Assembly (NCBI GenBank): GCA_013698165.1
Contig: JACCVN010000190.1
Coordinates: 1-12,082, forward strand
DNA: 12,082 nt
Reading direction: 5' to 3'
Source of the DNA: Parachlamydiaceae bacterium
GTDB taxonomy: Bacteria > Chlamydiota > Chlamydiia > Chlamydiales > Parachlamydiaceae
Shown: one piece after another, positions 1-6,012 of the stretch
Position numbering within the stretch: position 1 is the first letter of the stretch
How the letters are laid out: each line of letters starts with the position of its first letter
Made by a program: the position numbers and the translations under genes
Notes under the pieces: model-generated
The model's input: only the letters and a program-made list of their open reading frames with translations
Database searches by the model: none
Told to the model about the DNA's origin: nothing

Positions 1-9
1 AAAAGGGTT

Positions 10-163
10 ACACCCTAAAAGGGGTGTGGGCAATAACGTGTCACTAGTAAAAATCCGACAGCCCTCCCGCACCCCTTTCAGGGGTGCAATCTTGAATTTT
101 ATTTACCCAGGGCTGCGCTTCGCTTTCATTGGGCTATTAGCCCACACCTCCATCCGGGGGTGT
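10..163. repeat. Hairpin-rich intergenic repeat-like block
   Basis: A G/C-rich stretch unlike its AT-rich surroundings, built from short perfect stems. ACACCC (10-15) pairs with GGGTGT (22-27). GCACCCC (69-75) pairs with GGGGTGC (81-87). TGGGCT (130-135) pairs with AGCCCA (139-144). ACACC (144-148) pairs with GGTGT (159-163). A long-range pair links GGTGTGGGC (23-31) with GCCCACACC (140-148), so the whole block could fold as one branched structure. An open frame of 62 codons crosses it (26-214), but it has no ribosome binding site, its sequence is dictated by the hairpins, and I do not consider it a gene. The look is that of a dispersed REP-like or small non-autonomous element. Copy number elsewhere in the genome cannot be seen, apart from one weakly similar hairpin at 8023-8043. 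Confidence 0.5.
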
Positions 164-417
164 TTGTTGCTCGTAACACAATTCTTAAAAACCGTATACT
201 ATCATATGACTTGAAAATTTAAAAAAGCTTAGATTCATGTGAATTTAAATCTAAAAAAAGCTACAAAAACAGCGCCCTTAGCGTGTGGCTACCTGCTGTC
301 AAAAAGCCTAAAAAGAATCTTAGAAAATTTACGATGCTTGTATAGGTTTTATTCTATAGGTTTTTTATATGGTGGGTTCGCTATTTCCAGAAACTGTGTA
401 CATCATAGCATGCAAGC
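164..417. other. AT-rich spacer without a credible gene
   Basis: This stretch lies downstream of the barrel gene's terminator. An open frame of 79 codons (239-478, plus strand) has no ribosome binding site, an unstructured basic sequence, and runs straight through the terminator hairpin, so it is judged spurious. A weak inverted repeat, TTAGATT (229-235) with AATCTAA (248-254), is followed by an A-run and might form a minor hairpin. No tRNA-like cloverleaf or other RNA gene was seen. Confidence 0.5.
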
Positions 418-478
418 AAAAAAAAATCAGTCCTTCAGGAGCCTCGTAGTTTCCCCACGAGACTCCTTGAAGGACTGA
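418..478 (-). terminator. Strong intrinsic terminator of the Cys-rich barrel gene
   Basis: Arms at 427-447 and 457-478 pair over about 20 base pairs with one bulge and one mismatch, around a 9-nt loop. On the minus strand the hairpin is followed at once by nine T residues (plus-strand A-run 418-426). It sits about 30 bases past the stop codon at 510, as expected for a rho-independent terminator of a highly transcribed gene. The long stem may also protect the 3' end of the mRNA. Confidence 0.85.
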
Positions 479-509
479 CTAGTAACCGGACTATTGCTAT
501 TAGCAATTC

Positions 510-1475
510 TTAGAACATGTAGCCAAGATCAACACGTGCTGAACCTGAGTTCCAGTATAGATGGTTGCTGCAGCCATAAGACTTCCAGTATAGGTAGCTA
601 AGTGTACCTTCTAAGTACCAGCAGTCGCAGAACATATAATTTGCGCCCAATCTGATTGATGGACCCCAGAAGTCTTTTGTTGAACCAAAGCGATCAATTC
701 CTGAGAAGTCATTGATAGATCTTTGTTTTCTTTCAGCTCTTCCAAAATGGAGTTCGAATTCAGCAAATACATTCCAGCATCCTTGGCCGTTAAAAGCAAC
801 ATCAAAACCAATCCAAGGGCCCCAGAATGACGTTTTGAAAGAGTTTCCTTGACGACGGCTATCTGAACAACAATCACGTGTATAGCTTGAGCTGCTGCTG
901 CAGTCACTGCTGCTGCTGCTGCTGCAATCAAGACGATCTTCGCAATGGTTTTTGAATTTCAAGTGGTGACGGTCATAAGAGAAACCGATCATTGGTGCAA
1001 ACTTAAGTTCTGGGAACCAGCAATTATCAATTGGCATACCAAGACCGAAGTTAAAGTCCCAAACGTAACTGTTGTCTTTAGTACGATTGCTAAAGGCAGT
1101 TAGATCGTAAGAACCTGATACTTCTACGCCATTTGAACCAAAATGTTCTGCTTCACTGTAATCTTGGACAGTGTTTCTTTCACGCTTTCTTCCATCACAT
1201 ACCCAACCATAATCAAATGATGCGCGAGTATAAGTAGTGCAGCCTAGCAAGCCTTTATATTTAGCGCCTAAAATCAAAATCTCAAGGTCTTTGAAGTGAA
1301 TACTTGATTTTACGCGTGGATTGATCAGTGCGTGATCACGAATTTCCCACTTTAAAGAATCTTGACGATATCCAAGTCCTACTTGAATTCCTTGGGCGTC
1401 AGCAAAAGCTAGCCCAGACAATGAAATAACTGTTGCAGCTGCAATAGCAGCCAGTTTTGTAGCAAATGTTTTCAT
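510..1475 (-). CDS. Cys-rich outer-membrane beta-barrel protein (chlamydial porin-like)
   Basis: Predicted exported outer-membrane beta-barrel of 321 residues, probably a porin or structural protein. A Sec signal peptide (Lys at 3 and 7, hydrophobic core 8-24) has a likely cut after AFA at about residue 25. Alternating aromatic/hydrophobic strands follow, and the protein ends in Tyr-Met-Phe; a terminal Phe is the classic Bam recognition signal. Twelve cysteines lie after the signal peptide, five of them (178, 184, 192, 202, 203) in a loop that also holds two runs of serines. The motif GYRQDSLKW near residue 35 resembles what I recall of the Parachlamydiaceae Pom/MOMP-like porins, but that assignment is unverified. 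The ATG at 1475 was chosen over a start 24 codons upstream because it directly follows AGGAG and begins the signal peptide. The gene has its own promoter and a strong terminator, consistent with an abundant surface protein. Disulfide cross-linking in elementary bodies is inferred from family biology. Confidence 0.8.
   Translation of the reverse strand: MKTFATKLAAIAAATVISLSGLAFADAQGIQVGLGYRQDSLKWEIRDHALINPRVKSSIHFKDLEILILGAKYKGLLGCTTYTRASFDYGWVCDGRKRERNTVQDYSEAEHFGSNGVEVSGSYDLTAFSNRTKDNSYVWDFNFGLGMPIDNCWFPELKFAPMIGFSYDRHHLKFKNHCEDRLDCSSSSSSDCSSSSSYTRDCCSDSRRQGNSFKTSFWGPWIGFDVAFNGQGCWNVFAEFELHFGRAERKQRSINDFSGIDRFGSTKDFWGPSIRLGANYMFCDCWYLEGTLSYLYWKSYGCSNHLYWNSGSARVDLGYMF
885..926 (-). repeat. 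AGC trinucleotide microsatellite coding a Cys-Ser loop
   Basis: On the coding strand, a TGC followed by AGC/AGT codons occurs twice in tandem: one Cys plus six Ser, an Asp, then one Cys plus five Ser (residues 184-197 of the barrel). The near-pure trinucleotide runs are prone to slippage, which would lengthen or shorten the loop in frame without breaking the protein. The flanks are also Cys-rich (178, 202, 203). Confidence 0.8.
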
Positions 1476-1507
1476 ATTACTCCTGGTTAGTTGAATTTTA
1501 GCCCCAA

Positions 1508-1534
1508 CGTATATTAATATTTGGATTTTGTCAA
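1508..1534 (-). promoter_or_regulatory. Candidate promoter of the Cys-rich barrel gene
   Basis: On the minus strand a perfect -35 hexamer TTGACA (1529-1534) is followed after 15 bases by TATACG (1508-1513), a partial -10 element with a spacer shorter than the ideal 17. An A/T-rich tract precedes the -35 and could act as an UP element. The leader to the ATG at 1475 would be about 25 bases and includes the AGGAG ribosome binding site. The -35 is convincing; the -10 register is uncertain. Confidence 0.5.
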
Positions 1535-1569
1535 TCGAATTTTCCAAAAAAAATAATTAAAAATGAAAT

Positions 1570-2466
1570 CTACAATGAAAATGGGTAATTTATGCTTAAG
1601 AATAACATATTTGCATTGGAAGGAAAATTGCTAGCATAGACCCTGTGGGTGTATGCTATAGAAAATGTGCCCTCACATTCTAGTGAATAGGCATATGAAA
1701 AAGTAAGGTCCAAGGATCTATGCTTAATAGGACCGTACCCTTTAAAATGCATATTTGGATGCAAGCTGTTACCACCCCATCCATATAGCCCTTCAAGTGA
1801 ACACATGAAACGATGGAAATTCCTATAATTTCTTTCGAAATTCATGCTTCCCACTAACCATGGTGATCCGACATCTGCCACACCCAAGCCTAAAGATCCC
1901 CAACTACGGAATACCCAAAATTCCCGGCAATCAAATTCCTTTCCAGCAGATAGAAATATTTCCATTTCAACTTGGCCATGGTGAAAACTTCCAAGATTAT
2001 GAAGGCCACGCTTTGTGGCTTTAGTCAATTCCCCCCCGACAACTAAACTGAAAGGATCTTCTAACCCTACGTCATCCAGTAAAAGGTAGCGGCCGCCTAA
2101 AAAGAAACTGTCCATTCCAAAATGCTGCTTAGCATTGGAGGCTAGGAGTAAATCTGCCTCGGCATACCAATTTCTATCGGTAGTATAATTATAATAGGCT
2201 CCGCCAACATTAAAATTAAAAAAGTGATTGGTTGCAGGCTTGTGAAAGGTGCTGTGCGAAGATGCTACTTGTTGGTAATCTTCAAATAAATATCCGGCAT
2301 TAGTCTGGATTACATAATCTTGTGGAAGCCATGGTGCTCGCTCTACAGCAAAACTCAAGAGAGGAGGGCACATAAGACATAAAAGAGACATAAAAGATTT
2401 CACGGACCTAAAGATGAGCCCAAAAGGCATTACTGAAAAAATATTTTTTCGATCTATGAATATCAT
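1570..2466 (-). CDS. Predicted exported outer-membrane beta-barrel protein, unknown function
   Basis: I do not recognise the family. The 298-residue product starts with a basic stretch and a hydrophobic segment (about 25-40, ending SFA) that fits a signal peptide, although the n-region is long and Met13 or Met26 could be the true start. The ATG at 2466 is kept because AAGGGA lies just upstream. After the signal come many short alternating segments rich in Tyr, Phe, Trp and Gly (for example VGGAYYNY at 87 and FLGGRYLLL at 122), and the chain ends SINYPFSL, a pattern typical of outer-membrane barrels. Only a few cysteines are present after the signal, unlike the neighbouring barrel. The start lies 19 bases after the trxB stop, so it is probably the last gene of the folD-apbE-trxB transcript. 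No terminator was seen between it and the next gene's promoter region. Confidence 0.65.
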   Translation of the reverse strand: MIFIDRKNIFSVMPFGLIFRSVKSFMSLLCLMCPPLLSFAVERAPWLPQDYVIQTNAGYLFEDYQQVASSHSTFHKPATNHFFNFNVGGAYYNYTTDRNWYAEADLLLASNAKQHFGMDSFFLGGRYLLLDDVGLEDPFSLVVGGELTKATKRGLHNLGSFHHGQVEMEIFLSAGKEFDCREFWVFRSWGSLGLGVADVGSPWLVGSMNFERNYRNFHRFMCSLEGLYGWGGNSLHPNMHFKGYGPIKHRSLDLTFSYAYSLECEGTFSIAYTHRVYASNFPSNANMLFLSINYPFSL

Positions 2467-2485
2467 TTAGTCCCTTGTTGTCTCT

Positions 2486-3439
2486 TTACAAGCAGAAACC
2501 TCGTGCAGACAGTTCTCTTTCAGCTTCCATGGCTGCCATGCAACCAGAGCCGGCTGCGGTAATGGCTTGACGATAGACATGATCCTGAACATCTCCTGCA
2601 GCGTATACCAAATTGACACTAGTTTGGCAAGTTCCCGGAACAACTTTTATATATCCATTTGGATGCAGCTCAAGTTGGCCCTTAAGAAAAGATGTATTTG
2701 GCGTATGACCTACAGCAAAAAACACGCCTCCGGCATCATAGATATCCACCTCGCCGGTCTTGAGATTTTTTATATCGACATGGCGTACGACCGTATCCCC
2801 TTTGACCATAATAATTTCACTATCCCAAAGTATGGTGATCTTTGGATGTTCAAGAGCGCGTTTCTGCATAATTTTTGAAGCGCGCAATTTATCGCGACGA
2901 TGAACAAGATAAACCATCGCGCCAAATTTAGTCAAAAAGGTGGCTTCTTCAACAGCCGAATCTCCGCCACCGATAACAAAGAGCGCTTTATTCCGGAATA
3001 TGGGCATAGCACCATCGCACACGGCGCAAGCGGTAACTCCTTTTTGCCAGAACTCTCCCTCATTTGCCCCAGGAATGTCCAAGCGATTAGCCGTGGCTCC
3101 CGTGGCCAATATTACTGCATCGGCCATGTAATGGCTATCACGCCCTATAACTCGATAAGGATGGGAGCTCAAATCAACGCTTTCAACATCTTCAGACAAG
3201 ATTTTTGTCCCAAAATGCACGGCTTGCTTCTTAAAACTTTCAACAAGAATGGGGCCGGAAATCCCTTCGGGAAAACCGGGATAATTTTCTACATCCGTTG
3301 TTGTCATTAGCTGGCCGCCGGCAGGACCTGCAAAAAAGCCTTCGAATAATACCGGTTGTAAATTCGCTCGCGCGGCATATATGGCAGCGGTATAACCTGC
3401 GGGACCTGAGCCTATGATGACAATCTTTGCTTTATTCAT
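2486..3439 (-). CDS. trxB: Thioredoxin reductase (NADPH)
   Basis: A flavoenzyme that passes electrons from NADPH through FAD and a redox-active cysteine pair to thioredoxin, keeping the cytosol reduced. The 317 residues match the usual low-molecular-weight bacterial TrxB length. An N-terminal FAD dinucleotide-binding motif GSGPAG is at 10-15. The active-site CAVC is at 138-141, followed by DG. The NADPH-binding motif GGGDSA is at 157-162 with basic HRRDKLRAS at 180-188. The second FAD contact AGDVQD is at 281-286. All catalytic residues are intact. The start is supported by AAGGAAA upstream. It lies 21 bases after apbE and 19 bases before the barrel gene, implying one operon. In chlamydiae, thiol control matters for the reversible disulfide cross-linking of the outer envelope, but TrxB itself is cytosolic. 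Confidence 0.95.
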   Translation of the reverse strand: MNKAKIVIIGSGPAGYTAAIYAARANLQPVLFEGFFAGPAGGQLMTTTDVENYPGFPEGISGPILVESFKKQAVHFGTKILSEDVESVDLSSHPYRVIGRDSHYMADAVILATGATANRLDIPGANEGEFWQKGVTACAVCDGAMPIFRNKALFVIGGGDSAVEEATFLTKFGAMVYLVHRRDKLRASKIMQKRALEHPKITILWDSEIIMVKGDTVVRHVDIKNLKTGEVDIYDAGGVFFAVGHTPNTSFLKGQLELHPNGYIKVVPGTCQTSVNLVYAAGDVQDHVYRQAITAAGSGCMAAMEAERELSARGFCL

Positions 3440-3460
3440 TAAATTTTCCTTATTAGGTAA

Positions 3461-4498
3461 TTATCTGGAGTGAAGCCAGCACTCGTACACGGGGTATTGC
3501 TTCTGAAGCTGCTTAATCCAAATTTCTGCTTCTCCAACATTATCAAGCAACATTACCGCAGTGGCAATGCCATCTGCCATTGCGCAACTTGGCGCCATAA
3601 TACTGGCGCTGGCAATAGAACCATGGGCCATGCGCAATGGATAATAAGTTCTCGGATCAATAATATGTGAATAGGAGACTCTTTTTCCATCAATATTTAC
3701 ACTCCAATTCTGTAAATAGTCGCCACTTGTCGCTAAAGCAACATTTACAAGATCAACTTCCCCTATCCCCCTTTGGCGGTTTCTGTCTCCTAACCGGCTA
3801 ATAAAGACCCTCCAAGGACGATGATCAGGGTGCTGACCAGAGGTGCGGATCTCTCCCCCCCATTCCACATAAAGATCCGAAAATTTGGCGTTTATTAATC
3901 TTTCTACGATCAAATCCACGCAATGTCCTTTGGCAATCCCTCCCAAATCAAGAGACGTTTTATCGTGATCTTTGAAAAATATTTGATCTTGAAAATGAAT
4001 CTTATCCCATCCCACTGCGGGAGAAAGGGCTTTAATTTCTGTTGATGTGGGAATGCTTCCGCCTTGCAACTTAGATTTCCATAGCTCATATAAAGGATGT
4101 ATTGTGGGATCAAAAAGTCCCTTTGTAAGCGTTACAATACCCTCTACTTGACCCAGGAAATCATACATTTTAGAGGAAATAGGTACTTTAACATGCTCTT
4201 TTAAACGATTGAGACGTGAAATTTCTGATTTGGGATTCCAGTTGTTAAAGAGATCGTCAATTTCACTAAATACAGCTTGGATTATGACTTCAACAGCCTT
4301 TATTTCATCCGCTAATAATCTTTTTCCTACGATTACGCGATAACTGATAGTCATAGCCACGCCATCTATTTCTGTGGTCTTTGATTCTGAATCCGAGATG
4401 GAAGACTGACAAGATATGAGAAGTAGCAGGGGGAGAATAACGGATAGGGACAAAATGGAGATGAGGATAAAGGAACATTTTCTATGAAAAAGTCTCAT
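3461..4498 (-). CDS. apbE: FAD:protein FMN transferase, lipoprotein ApbE
   Basis: Transfers FMN from FAD onto a Thr of client proteins outside the inner membrane. In chlamydiae the probable clients are the Na+-NQR subunits NqrB and NqrC; this is family knowledge, as those genes are not in the window. The 345-residue product begins with a basic, strongly hydrophobic signal ending LLIS-Cys30, a lipobox, so it should be a lipid-anchored periplasmic protein. Family motifs in order are FDPTIHPLYELW (129-140), LDLGGIAKG (183-191), WGGEIR (213-218), ATSGDY (256-261), YSHIIDPRT (276-284) and the Mg-binding ADGIAT (308-313, Asp309). All core elements are present, so it is likely active. The older name refers to thiamine biosynthesis, which is not its reaction. 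It lies 77 bases after folD and 21 before trxB; its own ribosome binding site is weak (AAGAAAAG). Confidence 0.93.
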   Translation of the reverse strand: MRLFHRKCSFILISILSLSVILPLLLLISCQSSISDSESKTTEIDGVAMTISYRVIVGKRLLADEIKAVEVIIQAVFSEIDDLFNNWNPKSEISRLNRLKEHVKVPISSKMYDFLGQVEGIVTLTKGLFDPTIHPLYELWKSKLQGGSIPTSTEIKALSPAVGWDKIHFQDQIFFKDHDKTSLDLGGIAKGHCVDLIVERLINAKFSDLYVEWGGEIRTSGQHPDHRPWRVFISRLGDRNRQRGIGEVDLVNVALATSGDYLQNWSVNIDGKRVSYSHIIDPRTYYPLRMAHGSIASASIMAPSCAMADGIATAVMLLDNVGEAEIWIKQLQKQYPVYECWLHSR

Positions 4499-4575
4499 AA
4501 TGTCTTTTCTTATTACTTATTTGACTTTAAGTTAATGAGATTGAGGCGTTTATTCCTGAATGAGCCCGAAACCCA

Positions 4576-5463
4576 TCAAAAGCGAACCTGCAATCCTTCA
4601 CGCTTGTAGTAACTATTAAGTGTATTTTTAAGCAGCATAGCAATGGTCATGGGACCTACCCCTCCGGGAACAGGAGTGATAAAAGAACAGAGTTCCTTGA
4701 CAGCTTCAAAGTCGACATCGCCAACAATTTGATATCCTTTTTTTACGGTAGAATCATCAATGCGGTTGATTCCGACATCGATAATAACAACTCCCGGCTT
4801 GATCATCTCGGCGCTGATAAATTTAGGCTTGCCAATAGCGACAATTAGAATGTCTGCCAAGCGTGTGATTTCGTGAAGATCTTTGGAAAAGCGATGGGCT
4901 ATGGTCACTGTAGCATTGCCACCCGGTAAACCCTGCATCAACATTGCGGCGATTGGCTTCCCTACAATATTGCTACGACCAACGACAACGACATGCTTGC
5001 CGGCGACTTCAATACTATAGCGTTCCAGCAGTGTTTTAATGCCTAAGGGAGTACATGGGAAAAAAATGTCTGTTTCTCCAATTAACATCCGACCAACATT
5101 ATAAGGATGGAAGCCATCAACATCTTTCTCCGGAGAAATACTCTGAGTAATTCTAATAGCATTAATGTGATGAGGCAAGGGCAACTGCACTAAAATGCCA
5201 TCGACATCGGTATCATTATTAAGCTCGTCAACAAAACCTATCAATTCTGCTTCAGTTAATGTAGGCGGCAAAGATTTCCTCACAGAAATCATTCCTACAT
5301 CTTTACATGCTTGAATTTTTCGGCTAACGTAAATTTGAGAGGCGACATTATCACCAACCTGGATGACGGCAAGGCAAGGCTTGCGACCATCAATATTTGC
5401 GATGAGCGCTTTAATTTCCTGCTGAATATTTTCAGCGATCTTTTTACCTTCAATCAATTTCAT
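4576..5463 (-). CDS. folD: Bifunctional methylenetetrahydrofolate dehydrogenase/cyclohydrolase
   Basis: Interconverts 5,10-methylene-, 5,10-methenyl- and 10-formyl-tetrahydrofolate with NADP, feeding purine, thymidylate and formyl-Met-tRNA synthesis. The 295 residues are close to the usual length of about 285-295. The catalytic YxxxK is Tyr45-Lys49 in YVSRKIQACKDVG. Conserved VDGILVQLPLP is at 87-97, KDVDGFHPYNVG at 113-124, the nucleotide-binding VVGRSNIVGKP at 160-170, and the C-terminal signature TPVPGGVGPMT at 263-273. No residue looks missing. It is the first gene of the probable folD-apbE-trxB-barrel operon. The ATG at 5463 matches the usual family N-terminus although no good Shine-Dalgarno precedes it. 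The promoter is the extended -10 element in the divergent 53-base gap. Confidence 0.96.
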   Translation of the reverse strand: MKLIEGKKIAENIQQEIKALIANIDGRKPCLAVIQVGDNVASQIYVSRKIQACKDVGMISVRKSLPPTLTEAELIGFVDELNNDTDVDGILVQLPLPHHINAIRITQSISPEKDVDGFHPYNVGRMLIGETDIFFPCTPLGIKTLLERYSIEVAGKHVVVVGRSNIVGKPIAAMLMQGLPGGNATVTIAHRFSKDLHEITRLADILIVAIGKPKFISAEMIKPGVVIIDVGINRIDDSTVKKGYQIVGDVDFEAVKELCSFITPVPGGVGPMTIAMLLKNTLNSYYKREGLQVRF

Positions 5464-5497
5464 AATGTAGAGTATATCTGAATTTAGGATTTTTTCG

Positions 5498-5506
5498 ATT
5501 ATACCA
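5498..5506 (-). promoter_or_regulatory. Extended -10 promoter of the folD operon
   Basis: The minus strand reads TGGTATAAT, a consensus -10 with the upstream TGn extension, about 35 bases before the folD start, giving a predicted leader near 28 bases. No good -35 was found, which extended -10 promoters tolerate. The element overlaps the ribosome binding site region of the divergent gene at 5517, so the two transcripts' start regions are interlocked in a 53-base gap. Confidence 0.55.
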
Positions 5507-5516
5507 GGAGAAAAAA

Positions 5517-5969
5517 ATGAAAAGGATCTATCTATTTTTCGTCATGATGGGAATTACATGCTCATCCCCATTGTACTGCTATGATCAATCACCCGCCTGC
5601 TATAAGCAAATACAGCAAACGTTTTTTCGGCAAGATCTTCTTGTTGCTGGGCTGAGCCTTTATAGTGTAAATCAGAACATTTGGCTGAATATTTATAATG
5701 ATTTGCAAAATGGAGCATCCAGCGTACCTTCAATAGTGGACAACTTAGCCAGAGCGAAAAACCCGAACCCTTTGGACCCAGTTTTTCTTCCTGGTGCCTC
5801 TGCAGAAATCCTTCAACAAGCACTTTTTAGTGTGTTTCAGGGGGTAATGAATAAGTACGCTTATGAAGCATCATCAAGCACAGTCATAAACCAAAATACA
5901 ATAGTGGGAATTTTTCGGTATATGTGGGAACAGCAATACAGCCTGTTGGAAGCATGCATTAAAATATGA
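5517..5969 (+). CDS. Small secreted hypothetical protein
   Basis: The family is not recognised. The 150-residue product opens with MKR, a hydrophobic core (4-20) and a plausible signal-peptide cut around residues 20-23 (SPLYCYD). Cys21 is preceded by PLY, a poor lipobox, so a soluble or loosely anchored periplasmic protein is more likely than a lipoprotein. The mature part (about 127 residues) looks mainly alpha-helical, with Cys28 and Cys147 that could form a disulfide, a Pro-rich linker at 81-93 and amphipathic helices after it. The start is well supported: AGGAG six bases before the ATG. It diverges from folD with a 53-base gap; TATATC at 5473-5478 is a possible -10. It ends 43 bases from the convergent stop of the next gene, and no clear terminator was seen there. 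Confidence 0.72.
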   Translation: MKRIYLFFVMMGITCSSPLYCYDQSPACYKQIQQTFFRQDLLVAGLSLYSVNQNIWLNIYNDLQNGASSVPSIVDNLARAKNPNPLDPVFLPGASAEILQQALFSVFQGVMNKYAYEASSSTVINQNTIVGIFRYMWEQQYSLLEACIKI

Positions 5970-6012
5970 TCACAAATAGAGTTTTTTCCCTGCATGGCAG
6001 TGTGCAATATAC

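Noticed and set aside
26..214. 62-codon open frame at the left end
   Set aside because: It is formed by the hairpin-rich repeat block, lacks a ribosome binding site and has no protein-like pattern.
239..478. 79-codon open frame on the plus strand
   Set aside because: It runs through the strong terminator hairpin of the opposite-strand gene and has no ribosome binding site.
611..931. Alanine-rich open frame inside the barrel gene
   Set aside because: The poly-Ala start is only the AGC microsatellite read in another frame (GCA); the Ser/Cys frame carries the signal peptide and the terminal Phe.
1476..1547. 24-codon N-terminal extension of the Cys-rich barrel
   Set aside because: The extension would overlap the promoter and ribosome binding site and would bury the signal peptide; the ATG at 1475 follows AGGAG.
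2900..3310. Long open frame opposite trxB
   Set aside because: It is antisense to a fully conserved thioredoxin reductase and has no recognisable motif.
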